A stretch of 64,000 nucleotides of DNA, taken from Lepidodermella squamata. Its lineage: Eukaryota; Gastrotricha. The notes under the pieces are model-generated. The model worked only from the letters and a program-made list of their open reading frames with translations. It did no database searches and was not told where the DNA came from. Position 1 is the first letter of the stretch. Each line of letters opens with the position of its first letter. Shown piece by piece: positions 43,912 through 55,702 of this stretch. The position numbers and the translations under genes are program-made. The stretch is taken from NCBI GenBank assembly GCA_047495785.1, contig JBLDXI010000017.1, positions 1,798,001 through 1,862,000 of the forward strand. The letters are read 5' to 3'.

Positions 43912-46581
43912 ATGAGACATCCGAATGACAAGTGTTATGTGAGTTAATTTCCTGAGTTAGCAAAAAAATTATTTAACATTTTTTTAACCTTAAAGGTATG
44001 CGCCAATGCATCGACCGGAAGCGTTTTCGGCATGGCAGTGTGCGCACCGTGCAAGGTGAGTAAAAAAACCATAAGTAGGTCAAGCATTTTTTGTAAAAAT
44101 TTCAATTACAGAAATTTGTGTGGCGCCATCGTTTCTCAAACCTTTCATCCCTTCGATGTGAAGTTGGCTTCGGGCCCCAGCGCAATAATTGCGATCTGAC
44201 ACGGAAGAGGTCGTGTACCAAGTGCCGGCTACGGCGGTCGATTGAAGGCAACCGGCGATTGCGGCAATTTCTCGAGAAAAACTCGCCGGATTCGATAGCC
44301 CCAGCTAAGACTGTAGTCGACCCTACTGTCACTGCCGTTCACGTCAAGGCGATGGATAAGCTTCGCGGTTTCTTGGCGACGAAGAAGCCATCATCGACGC
44401 AACTCGTCGACCAACCGCCGATGATGATGATGGACTCTGATGATGACTCAGCGATTTTGTCATCGGAACGGGACCGGCTAGGTTCCGCTTCAGCCGGGTC
44501 GACGGGGCAGGACGACAGCCCGCGAAAGCCCCTACACGGCAATAACGCAACCCTAACCCCGCAATCGAGTGATTCAGACAGCGTGGGATTGTCTTACCTA
44601 GGCTTCCCGCACCAGCATCATCGAAATGTAGTGGAAGAAGCACCGGTGTTCAATAACGGGCGGTTGCCGCTTCCGGCGCATGTCAACGCGTCATTTTTCA
44701 GACACCCTGCGCCCGAACCGTCATCGCTGCCGAACGACGGCGAGAATAAAAACGCGCAGATCTACCAGTACCTCATGTGGGCAATCAACTTTATCCAGCC
44801 GACATACTCAGCTTTCTCAAATCGCTTTGCCGGTAAATTATTATCACAACAACTCTCTCCAATTTCCCTTCTGTCTTTTTTGAACCCGCATTTTTTCTGA
44901 GAAGGGTCGGAATTCTAAATCATTAGGTACGATGGGGCAAAATTTGTCCATTGCAAGTTCTTCATACCGGACACTTGAATCGATTATGTACCCGCGTACC
45001 CGACATTTCCTATATCGATATTCGCGCTAGCTCACGTGGTGAAAAATTCCGATAAATTGATAATACAGCCAATAAGGATAGCAATTCGCGAAAATTCCTA
45101 CCCTAATTAATTTCGCTGAGTCTTGGCAAGGATGAATTCCTCAAACCTTCGACGTGATTTTCTCATGGTTCGCCTAATTTTAGAAAGGGATGTCTAGCGC
45201 AAGGATTTCAAGCAACCTTGCAACATAAGGATGGTTGTAGTGACAGTTTTCTGTGATTGAGGTGAAAAGTCGATATTAGTGTTCCTTTTTCGTGCTTCAT
45301 GTGGCTCGATATTTCCTCCGCATTGAGCTGTAAAATTCCAAATTTAATCTCATGCCATCGGCAATCGATGTCTCGTGCGGTGAAAGAGTCATTTTTAGCT
45401 CAATTAATTATTCAAATATTTGTAGCTCCTATCGAATAGCTCGCAATGAAGACTTCGGCTCTTAAATTGCAGAAATGAAATTTTTAAGGAGGCACTTTTA
45501 TTATCGCTATTTCCAATATAGCGTGCAAAATTGCGTTCTCTCACCTGGATACGAAAGGCGCAAAAAAATTCGATCTTATAGGTCATACAAAAAACCTATC
45601 GATTCCTGCTGAGTCATCTGATCACAAAGTATTGACCTAATTAATTGGATTTCGAAATCAAGTTTCAAATACATGGGCTGTATTTTTCACCTGTAAAATA
45701 ATAATTTACCCTCTGATTTTTTAGTAGCAAATGCCTATAATTTCCTAATAAAATATCATCGACATGGTTCGATGCTCGCATAGACTTGGTCATTTTCAGT
45801 TGGTTCAGAATCGATTGATGAAAAAAATGAGATATTAGCGTTGAGAATTGATGAAAAACTGAAAAAAAGTGAACAGATGAACTCTCAATCATTCGGTTTT
45901 TTCACAAATTCCACGAGCAAATAAACTTGAATCATTGAGAAATGGAATATCCTATAAATTTATAAATTGGGCCTATGTTTATTCTAAAATCAGGAAACTT
46001 TCTGAATAATTCTTAAAAATCGGCATTCACTCCATTTTTTTCTGGCCATATGTAATCGATGATTTACATATTTTTCGAATTTTTCCGAAATTAGGAATGA
46101 TGAGTATGATCCGATTTTATTTTTTATCTATTTGCTTTCAGAAATATTTAAAAACTGCACTCAAGAAGAGTATTGCCAACTCTTGCTGCTATCGGCCAAA
46201 AACAGCGGCGCAGATCTAGGCAATCTAGGCGAAGCGATGCTGGCTGTAGTCACGAAAGGTGCCTCGCTGCAGGAGCACGATCTCCGGAAGCAGCAGCCGG
46301 TGCAGTTGCCCGACGTGCTAAACGCGTTCAATCTATACTTTTCAATCGTAACGAGCGATTCAATAACCAGTAACAGTAGCATCACTCCGGCGATTCTGCT
46401 CGAAAATATTCGAAACAACCCGTGCTTTGTCCAACTCGTCAACATACCAATGCAATTAGTGATATCAAACTCATCGACGGACAGTAATTCTATGCTACAG
46501 GTAATTAATTAAAAATCGAAATTGATTGAAAATTATTTTTTCTTTTTTTTACAGCGATTCGCAGCCATTCTAGGCAGATGA
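43912..46581 (+). CDS. Divergent nuclear receptor with degenerate DBD end, NR-C
   Basis: Predicted 397 aa, exons 43912..43938, 43996..44055, 44112..44832, 46142..46500 and 46555..46581. Zinc module I is C8, C11, C25, C28 (CANASTGSVFGMAVCAPC). Module II is C45, C56, C64, C67 (CDLTRKRSCTKCRLRRS). The helix after module I reads KFVWRHRFSN instead of KFF, and the usual ..KC...GM ending is replaced by RRSIEGNRR, so DNA binding may be altered. A long acidic Ser/Asp/Met-rich hinge with a HQHH patch follows. The C-terminal helical domain includes MWAINFIQPTYSAFSNRF, then NCTQEEYCQLLLLSAKN and NPCFVQLVNIPMQLVIS, which aligns with NPTFAELAFLPSLQL of NR-A. It ends RFAAILGR. Intron 3 is 1.3 kb. Confidence 0.83.
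44833..46141 (+). other. 1.3-kb intron of NR-C
   Basis: A phase-1 intron: GCC G|GTAAAT donor, TTTCAG|AA acceptor. The protein reads SNRFA-E-IFKNCTQEE across it. No transposon or RNA gene is recognised inside. Confidence 0.65.
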
Positions 46582-47589
46582 GACAATAATAATTCGGTTT
46601 AATTTTCCTGGCTATATAAAACGGGTTAATGAATGTAGATTACTTACTGCTGCTCGTTGTCGATTCTGTTTATAAACAGCTAATAGTCTAATAATCTTCA
46701 GAAATTGCCATTTTGTTCGAATTGGAGAATTGCCGATTTTTTCACCCTCATTTTCTTTTGTGTCCAAGCCGGAGAAACAACGCAAAGTGGACAGTCTTTT
46801 TATTTTCAAATTTTTTTGCTGAAATTTCAAAAGCTTTCTTTCTCGAATCATCGGTATATATAAATGTATCTATACGAAAGTTATAACGCAAATTTCCTCT
46901 ATCGCATGAGGTCGGATGTTTTCTCTCGTGCATGTTTTCAGATCTTTATTTTTCTCTCTTTGAAAATGCTGCAAAAAAAACCGATAAAAAAATCGCCCGT
47001 GTCTCGGATGATCTTGAATAAACTGCTAAAGCAATTTGTTGATTTTGTTAACGAAAAAAAACTATGATTATTGTGAAATGCAAAGAATAAAAAGTGTTAA
47101 CTTAATAAAATCAAGTTTTGACGCTACAACGAGTTTCGTCTTTTTATGGGCTGGGGAATAATCACTTAAATATATGAATGGCTGAGAGATTGCTGCAAAC
47201 ACGCGGTTTTAGGTATGAATGGCGCGTTGAAATTCACCCTTTATTGTTTTGTTTCAATAACAAGAGACACCCGCCTCCCCACGCAGCAATAATGCGATGT
47301 CACCAGCGGCAATTAAGGCACATGCTTTTATCAACTTTCCGCCAACGTAGCTATGTTCAATAATGAAAGCTAAAACACACAACGCTGGTGTTGTTTATAG
47401 AAATAACGAAATACCCAGCTTAACTGGGACAAAAGGTTATACCGAAAATATTTACACAGGGCAACTTATTTTACAGCTGAAAATGAGCGCGGTAATTGTT
47501 TCAATTAAGGTGTAAAAAAAGTTATTATTTTCCACTTATACCTATGCAAATTTTTCTGTAACATATATACGCCAGATAGATTTTAGACG
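46582..47589. other. Intergenic, no gene recognised
   Basis: 1 kb between NR-C and the first secreted-protein gene. Only short frames (under 80 codons); nothing recognised. Confidence 0.5.
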
Positions 47590-48189
47590 ATGACGATGAA
47601 TTTTGCGTTTGTTATTGTCAACGTGATATTCGTACTCAGCGATGCAGCTATGACAGGACCTTACGCCGGGTTCTTCCCTCATAATTCTCCCATTGCTAAA
47701 ATTTTCCTGTCGAAAACTTCTAATCAGCTTCAGCCCATCGCCGATCAGTCTTCGAGCAATCCTAAGGACGATAATGACGGATATTACGATGACTATGAGT
47801 CGTATTCCTATGAGTATGATGACGATTTCGGCCCAGAAGGTGTTTTCGGTCAATTAGCGCGTGATATCGAGAAAGCTAACACTCCAATCGCTAGGACTAC
47901 AACGATTGACGCCGGGGATTACTACGACAGCTATGAATCGGAGGAATACGATGGTGACTACGACGAGGCAGATCAGGATTCGGAGGATTATGACGCCAAA
48001 GTCGACTCTGAGCTACCTCAAGTTACCAAGTAAATGCACTAGAGATATACCGAATTTTTAATCCTAATTTTTCTCCGATTTTTTAGTCATAAAATTCAGA
48101 TGGAAGACAATTACGGGCTACGGCAGAATTGGGCGACTGCTTCGCATCCGAAAATTTTGCTGATTCATGGATCGAATAACGATGTTTGA
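47590..48189 (+). CDS. Secreted Asp/Tyr-rich acidic protein
   Basis: Predicted 180 aa, exons 47590..48029 and 48087..48189, phase 2 junction (donor ACC AA|GTAAAT). The N-terminus MNFAFVIVNVIFVLSDAA is a signal peptide. Two acidic Tyr-rich blocks follow, YYDDYESYSYEYDDD and YYDSYESEEYDGDYDEAD, separated by FGQLARDIEKANTP. No cysteines remain in the mature part. The composition resembles structural, mineral-binding or matrix-type secreted proteins, but I recognise no family. AATAAA lies at 48234..48239. Confidence 0.75.
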
Positions 48190-49430
48190 TTATCGTGAAG
48201 TAACATAAGCAAAAGGTGATGGATTGCTTTGTGAATAAAAGAGATCGGTGTTTCAGATTGATAAGAGGCCTTGATAATGAATTGGCTCAATTTATTGGTT
48301 ATTTCTGAGAATTCTAGCTAATCGAATTCCAATCCTAGTTGCTGTTAGCTGTACATTACTTCAGAGGTCTGAAGATCCGAGAATCATTGCTGCCGGGAAA
48401 TTTTGGGGTCAGCGGGAAATTTTCTTTAATTTATTTCGAAAGCAATTTTAGACCATTTCCACAACTAAAAAAAGAAAAAACGTCAGCTGAAGGTGGCCAA
48501 TAACTGGTATAATTTGATGATACTTGGTGATTCCAACGGGAATTTCCGGTATTCTTTAAAATTTATCATCAAAATCACTGAACAAAAATTGATAGCCGTT
48601 GTTGCAGAGATATATTGCCTAATTTTACCTCAATTCCTATCACATTTCGAAAATTCCCGTGAACTCGCGAATTGCAAAATCGATGAATACAATTCTTGAG
48701 AAAAAATCCGTCCCGATTTTTAAAAGTTTTCAAATTTTAATTGTTCAAAGCTTCGAACTGTTTTTCGCCGAGATCAACTCGGCCGTTTTATTACGCGTCA
48801 CCTCTAATCTGACTTTATAGCCAATACTAGACTGATACTTGACCTTTTTTCAACCAGCCGGCACAAGTTGTTTCCTACACTGGTTGGTCACATGATTTTT
48901 TCATGGACGGTTCACCGTAGGTTACCGGAATGGAGGATAATCTTCCCGAGTTCTAGCGCTCATGCATTTGACCGCATGTTAGGATTATAAGGGTTAATAC
49001 CTTCGACTTTTTTGTATTCCATAGCTTGTAGGAAAAGCCAAATTAGGATTATAGCGCAGTTTAAATGTCCAGCGAAATTCAGTCTCTCGAGAAAACTATA
49101 TTCCGACGCGTATGAGGCTAATATGGTTGCTAATCTCTACACGTAAGAGATTTTCAGATACATTTTATTATCAGCCGTAATTGAGGCAAAAGGTCAAGCC
49201 ATGCGGCGAGTGGGAGCCGCACGATAGGCGTTGGTCAAACACCCTGAGGCGTCACAGCTATTCATCCAGTTGCGCGTGATGCCTCTACTTCGAGTGCTGA
49301 GATGAGACGATTTAATAAGTCATCCAAACAGGAGCAAGAAAAATCCTATAAAATCTTTACGCCAGGTCATTGACCTAGGTATGATGCAGGTATAAGTCAC
49401 GCTCTTTTTTCCTATCTAGACGGATTAATT
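48190..49430. other. Intergenic, no gene recognised
   Basis: 1.2 kb between two small secreted-protein genes. Frames are below 70 codons; nothing recognised. Confidence 0.5.
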
Positions 49431-49667
49431 ATGGTTAAACTTCGTGCCATTGTAATTTTCATGCTACTCATCGACGCAATTTCAACGACCGAACCTCGAA
49501 AATCGGACCGTTCATTGTTGGAAATTCGATCGACCGACAATTTCAACCTGCGAGTTGCGCCGTACATCTACCAGTCTCGAGAACTCAAGAGGAGTATACA
49601 AAACCGCGGGCGAGCTAAAAAACGTGATAACACCAGATCAAGCCATCAATATCTGCCTAGAATTTAG
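49431..49667 (+). CDS. Small secreted basic protein, possible peptide precursor
   Basis: A single-exon 78-aa frame with signal peptide MVKLRAIVIFMLLIDAIS, then a short mature part with dibasic sites (ELKRSI, AKKRDN) and an Arg-rich end (SHQYLPRI). The layout would suit a processed peptide precursor, but no amidation signal or known neuropeptide motif is present. AATAAA at 49721..49726 supports a real transcript end. Confidence 0.55.
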   Translation: MVKLRAIVIFMLLIDAISTTEPRKSDRSLLEIRSTDNFNLRVAPYIYQSRELKRSIQNRGRAKKRDNTRSSHQYLPRI

Positions 49668-50481
49668 CAGAGGTGTGAAGATTTTTTGTAGAAAAAACTG
49701 TCGTATTCTAGTGATATAATAATAAAAGTCACATTCTTGTCAAGTTATTCATCTTCAACAACCGTACTATTTTTTGTGTGTCAGATAAAGGTGTGTAATG
49801 GAGTTGTTAAATACTGGTCAGTGAAACGCCATATTATCGTGTTTTTTGCATTTTAATGATAGCTATTAACGTTCGAACTCATCGTGAACCTGAGCGTGCG
49901 CACGCTTCATCATGTGGTCACTTTAGCGACGAGCGAAAAAAAAATAAGAATTAATGCAATAAAATGATGGCTGGCACGAGCAACGTATTATAAATATTAT
50001 ACTTTTCGATATATAGGGGGCTGTATAATAACAACTGCCCAGCCTAAAATATCGTGCGCGCGAAATTGATGAGAGTGAGCAACAGAAAAAAATCTGCGAG
50101 GATACGTGTATTTGTCAAGTAGCCGCTACAATGGCTCGTGTCGTGTGTTAAAATAATAACTGTCAACGTCACTCACGCTCTGGCCGTTACCTCTGCGCTC
50201 GTTGGCTACTCGACGCCTTGACCATCAAGCGCGGCGAGATGATGGTGGTAATGCGCAGAAAAAAAACTACCACCCTAAAAAAAACAACAACAGTTTATGG
50301 ACTCACTTGAGATTTTATGAAGCGACGAGATGAAGGCTTGTGATTTCGATGCTCAACTCAACGGCAAGCTATTATAATTACCTGCGTGAAAAAATGTTAC
50401 GTCACGTTTTGATCACCATACTTAATTGCTGTAGTAATTAATTTTGGCATAATCTTAATTGTTAATTAGGAATATTTTATA
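49668..50481. other. Intergenic, no gene recognised
   Basis: About 0.8 kb before the Q-rich gene, presumably holding its promoter. Nothing else is recognised. Confidence 0.5.
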
Positions 50482-52714
50482 ATGCGATTGCCTGGAGTTG
50501 AGTTATTTTTATTATTTTCGATCTTCGCCCTCGTCTCATGTGGAACAACAAGACGATCTCAGAGGCGAAGTACTACAACCAGGGCGAGGCCAGTGATGTT
50601 TTTCGCGAATGATGGCGTTCAGCCAGCCCAGAGCAATCCGGCTGTTGAGGAACCGAATAATTCCGGAAATAATGCTGCGGCTTACAACGCCAACTTTTTG
50701 GGTAACCTCAATCAGTTGGTACAGCCGGACGCGGGCCAGGGAGCACCTCAGGCTGCTCAGGGCGCCCAGGGTGATCAACAACAGGTCGCTGGGCAGGAGC
50801 AACAACAACTCCCTAGTAACGTCATCATTCTCCTCGACGAACTCGGCCGTCCAGTTGGAGCTGCACCAGCTCAGTTAATTTAAAAAAAAAATTTAAATTT
50901 AAATTAATTAAATTTTATTAATAGCCAAAATCGGCAAATTGGTATCGCAATTCCTGGCGCAGATCAGTATCAGCAGGAATTGTTGGCTAAGCTTCAGGAT
51001 GCTATGCGTGCTCAACAGGCGGAGGAGCAGCGCCAGCAGCAGATTATTTTACGCCAACAACAGCAACAACAGCAAACACAACGTCAACAGCAGAGGCAAC
51101 AGCCACAAAGCGGCCCTTATTCGAACCCGCAAATGCCGCCATATCCACAGCCAACTGAACCCTATGTTGCACCCGATGCCTCCATGGCCTTGCCTTACCA
51201 GCTCGCGCAACGTAATCCGCCTCGTCGCCAAGCTCAAACTTTCCAGTAATTTTTAATTATTTAAATTACATTTTAAAATTTTAAAATTAACGTTTCATCT
51301 TTCATCTTTCAGTTTTTCTCAAATTAATTTGTTCAGGTTTTTTCACGATTTTTAATGTTGACCTAATTTTTTGTAGAAGCCCGTATCAATTAACTCCAGG
51401 CAATTCGGGCGGCTTGAGAATCATCGCAATCAACGAGCGTGGAGTTCCAACTGGCATCATTCAGCCCGACGAAACGTTAATTTACCTTGATCGAAATGCT
51501 CTCGACGATCCTTCAAATGTTATTTTAAACAATAGAATTCAATACTTGGAGAATCAAGGCCCGTCACAGCAACAGCAACAACAGCAGCGACTACCGGCTG
51601 ACGCTCCTCTGGCTTTCGCTAATTACCCAGGGGCCGTTTTGCCGCAAAGCAGTACAACGACTGAGCCGCCAATTCCGAACATTCGCGATAATTTGCCGCT
51701 GGCTCTCGGCAGCCTTGTCAACACGGTTGTAGCGGCGAATCGCGACAACAGCGCTGCTCGCCGTAATGACCAAAGGCTTGATGATCAACGAACAAGTGTT
51801 AGAGACAGGGTAAATTTTAATTCCTATATTTTTCTTTTCAAATCATCTAGGGTTTACGAAATATTTTATGGGAATATTCATAACCCGCTATTTAGCCTGA
51901 ATTTTTATTGTTAATTAAATTTTTAATGTATTTTAAACCTCGGAAAAATGAGCTATGAACTGGGAATTTTCGTCTTTTAAATTTTAAATTTTAAACTTTT
52001 ACGATTTCAAAATATGCGATCTCTCAATAATTGCCTGATGGTATAATAAAAATACTAAAAAATGTTCAGTGAGAATGCACAAAATCCGCGGAAATTCGGT
52101 CTAACCAGGTAAAATACCGAAAATCACCAAATTGTGTCTCATCGGGGTTTTTCGGGAATTTTTCGAAAAATCAAGTTTTCTATGTGGTGCAGTTGCAAAA
52201 ACTGATGGGAAATTTTAAGAAAAATTCCACCATAAAATGAAAATGAAAAAATTATTCGGGCAAATTAAAAGGGTACACTTCAACGTTATTCCTTTATTTT
52301 TATTCTTGTAATAGCTACCGGCGTTGAGTGATGTGTGGCAGGACACCCCTAGGGAAAACCAAGCTCCTTATCAATACATTCGCCCAGCTGCGAATCTGCG
52401 TCAAGGAACCACCATGATCGACGATGTCCCAATAGTAACCCCTCCTCCTTACCGCATCGACGACAGCGGCCGGTACCAGCCTTTCCAACAGCAGCGGCAA
52501 CAGCAGCAACCGAACGGCGGCGACCCATACGCTGATAACGCAGCGGTTCCAGCGCGGAACCGGTTCTACGACAGCCAGTTCAACAACCAGCAGCAAATGC
52601 CGGCGAGGAATAGAGGCCAGCAGCCGATGGCGCCGTACGACGGGCAGCCTGATGACGACGGAATGGCAACGCCACAGCCGCAGTTTCAACGCCAGCAATA
52701 TCGGCCACGGCCCC

Positions 52715-52745
<31 letters not shown>

Positions 52746-53311
52746 GTACCCGATGCAGCAGCAGCAACAACAGCAGCAACAAAACGGTTTCGGTTTCGGT
52801 GGGAATAATCCTTTCTTGAACTCGAATTCTCTTCTCGATCGGGCGAATGGTTTGTTGGGTCCCAACTCTGGGCAGCAGCAAATGCGGCCGCAGCAACAAG
52901 GTCAGCAGCAACGGTTTGGAGGCGCCCCTCAAGGCTCTCCTCAGGGTGCTAATTTTGGCCAGGGAGGAGAGTCGAACGGCGGCACTGACTCGCTATTTGG
53001 CGGTGATTCAGGTATGAGCTCATCAAAAAGGGGAATTTTCCTATAATTCCTAATTTTTTCTAGGCATTGGCGGCTTTTTGACTAATCGGGTCGGTCCAAT
53101 TATCAATCGCATGTTCGGAAGTTCGATTGGGTCCCAACAGCAGGCTCCGCAACAACAACAACAGCAACAACAACAGCAACAACAACAGCAGCAACAACAG
53201 CAAGGACCACAACAGCAGCAACAACAATCGATGAACGGTAACAATAACAACAGGCCGCCTGTGAATACTGCATTCGCTCGAAACAGCCTACGTCGGCCTA
53301 TCTTCGATTGA
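50482..53311 (+). CDS. Large secreted Gln-rich protein
   Basis: Predicted 696 aa, exons 50482..50873, 50925..51245, 51377..51809, 52315..53011 and 53064..53311; phases 2, 2, 0, 1 agree. The signal peptide is MRLPGVELFLLFSIFALVS. It has repeated polyglutamine tracts (in-frame CAA/CAG at 51050..51110, 52714..52784 and 53135..53228) between short ordered-looking segments such as NVIILLDELGRPVG, LRIIAINERGVPTGI and IYLDRNALDDPS. The C-terminus contains FLTNRVGPIINRMFG. No cysteine pattern. It is probably an extracellular structural or adhesive protein. Long minus-strand frames here (poly-Leu, poly-Cys) are shadows of the CAG/CAA repeats. Confidence 0.82.
52714..52784 (+). repeat. CAA/CAG polyglutamine repeat
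   Basis: An uninterrupted run of CAA codons (about 11), then ATG-flanked CAG/CAA codons, in frame inside the Gln-rich secreted protein. Mixed CAA/CAG use suggests selection at protein level as well as slippage. Confidence 0.9.
53135..53228 (+). repeat. CAA/CAG polyglutamine repeat, last exon
   Basis: A second long tract of mixed CAA/CAG codons in the last exon of the Gln-rich secreted protein, with a single Gly-Pro break. Confidence 0.9.
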
Positions 53312-54283
53312 AAGAAAAAATCAACACATTCTATAGCTTTTTTCTACTCATCGTCGTAGCTTTGATTAAACTCCAACTTTGTACGAAAACTTGTGTTTTT
53401 CACGCGAAAAAAAACGTCCAGCTTAAAAAAATAACGCAAGAGCGAAAGGCCAACTATCATAATTGCATGGGTGGTAATGCTGTCCGAAACTCATCTTTTT
53501 TTATGCACCTTGATGAGAGTAGTCACAGGCGTGCCAAAAATTGCTGCATTTCATATTTCTTCTGCTGTAAATAGCAATTTTGTTATAAAATGTTAATGCC
53601 GGTTTTGTTGTTCACGTGTGATTTTATTTAAATATATCTTTTTTTAATATTTTTGTTGAATGTGTGCGTGTACGTACCCCACAAGGAGCGCTTTTGTGGT
53701 TAAAGAAAAATAAAAATCTTAAAATGATGAGCTTATGCGGTTTTTTTAATTGATAGCCGTATACGTTATTACGGGCTCGTGGTTTAAATGCGTTAATAAT
53801 TTACCTCGATTATTGTTTTACAGCGCTCGAGATGATGAGGATAGAACACAAGTATATGTCCCGCGTTTGTAAGTCACGAAAATTACACAGCAACCGTAAA
53901 CAAGTTTGCGTAATAACAAATGCGAAATAATAGCCCTTACTAAACGAGTATTGCTCTAATTTTTAGCCTTAACATATAAAATTTTTCCCAGGGTCTACTA
54001 TCCCATTCGAGGTAACGCGCACTGCGCCATTTTTTTGGTTTCGCGAAAATGTGTCAAATAAGTATCCGCGCGTGACCTCTATAAAAGTGCGCGCGTGAGT
54101 CTCAAGATGGCCGAAATTATAATCAGATGCGCATCGGTAAAAACAATCTCATCAGCGCGGTGTAATCTCGTTTTAATTATTTTCAAAATAAACAGGTATT
54201 GCAGGACGCGGACTAGTTTTGTACAAATTATTTCAATATTTTGTTGCACATTTTTATTATAGTCTCGTTTTCTTTTTTTCAAA
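53312..54283. other. Intergenic, no gene recognised
   Basis: About 1 kb with 3' UTR-like sequence of the Q-rich gene on the left (an 88-codon frame at 53308..53574 overlaps its stop and is judged spurious). There is a TATA-like CTATAAAAG near 54078. Otherwise nothing recognised. Confidence 0.45.
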
Positions 54284-55174
54284 ATGATTGGCTGCCGTTG
54301 TATCGCCTTAGCTATGCTTGTTTCGGCTTGTCAAGCCCAGTTCTTCTACCCAACGATATCTAACAATAATTTTTTCAAAAATTTCTGGCCAAATTACGGC
54401 GGATCGAACAAAATTGGCAATAGCCTGCAGCAACAGTCTAATTTCCAGCAGACGACAACCGTGACACCTGGGCTACCTTTGGCTTTCCAGGTTCAAGATC
54501 AGGCAAAACTCGCAAATTTCGTTGTCTTGCCTGCCGTTAGCAAACAGCAGGACGTTAATTCGTTTTTCCCGGCCTACAAACCTCAGACGTGAGTTACATT
54601 TTGTTCCTAGAAATGTCGCAGTGATATCTACCCCCTTTGTTTTTCAGTTTTACTTCTCTATTAGGCGGTAACGAGTTCTTCCAACCTCAGCAACAGCAAA
54701 CCAGGTGAGAGGATTAATTTTAAATTTTAAATCGTTAAAATGCTTTAATTTTTAAAGAGAGAAACCAAAAACGTCGTGCAAATAAAATCAAAACATTGCG
54801 CAGCATGATTTAAAACGTTGCGCTAGTGCGTAATATGCGTCGCGCTTTGTTTAATTTGCGCGCACCTTTCTGTTTTGCGCGACGTTTTGATATTATTTGC
54901 GCGGCATTCGAATTATTTTGCGCGACGCATGTCTAAGGCCATTTTTAAATGTTCCAACGCTATATTTTTGTCTTCCATCGCCAGATATTCGGCTCCAATG
55001 TTGTTTCAAAGCTTTGCTCAACTTCCGAATACTTGGAACCAAAATACGCAGAATAGATTGCCCAATGGACCTGTTGCGTTTGCCCCGCAAGCGAACTTCT
55101 TCGGCAACAACCAGCCGGTAAATTTCCGAGGCTACAATGGTTTCAACGGAAACGGGCTGCCATTCCAAGTCTAG
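54284..55174 (+). CDS. Secreted Asn/Gln/Phe-rich protein
   Basis: Predicted 183 aa, exons 54284..54588, 54648..54704 and 54985..55174, phases 2 and 2. The signal peptide is MIGCRCIALAMLVSACQA, then an Asn/Phe-rich mature chain (FFYPTISNNNFFKNFWP, GLPLAFQVQDQ, NEFFQPQQQQT, GYNGFNGNGLPFQV). There are no cysteines after the signal. The GLPLAF segment recurs as GLPIAF in the gene at 61355 and as APLAFA in the Q-rich gene. No known family; extracellular matrix or secretion product is an inference. Confidence 0.78.
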
Positions 55175-55702
55175 GACCTGAACAAATGTATAGCAATGTA
55201 TTGAAGAATCTCATTCCTCAAGCACCATCTATAACTTTTGGTTTTTCCGCAATTTTAGCGAGAAAATCCGCATTTTTTATAATCCAATTTATCGAGCAAA
55301 TTTTGATTTTGAATCAAGTAAAATTTATTGACAAGCAAAACTGTTAATATTATTTGCACGGTTGTAAAAAAACACAAGATTTGATTTTTGTATAATATAG
55401 CTTGGAGTTGAGCCTGAGGTAAAGTTATTATGATGATTGAGATTTTGCATCGAAATCAATCGCATATTGCCATCACCGTTTTTGCCGCTGAAAAACCGTC
55501 CTCAACGGTGGAAACCATTCTCCCATAGGGACGTTGTAGTTCATATTTTGCCGCTCTTGATTAGGGTAAGTCTGGAAGTTTCGCTCCCTAAATTAAAAAA
55601 TTTAAATTCAAAATTTCAAAAATTTCAAAGTAATTTAAATTAATTTAAAAATTTAGATTTAATTTTTAAAAATTAAGATTGATCTAGGAAACGCTATTCA
55701 AC
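55175..55702. other. Convergent intergenic region
   Basis: Between a plus-strand and a minus-strand gene whose 3' ends face each other. It is AT-rich; no gene recognised. Confidence 0.5.

Noticed and set aside
52315-53250. Long minus-strand frames rich in Leu or Cys
   Set aside because: These are shadows of the CAA/CAG repeats in the Gln-rich secreted protein gene.
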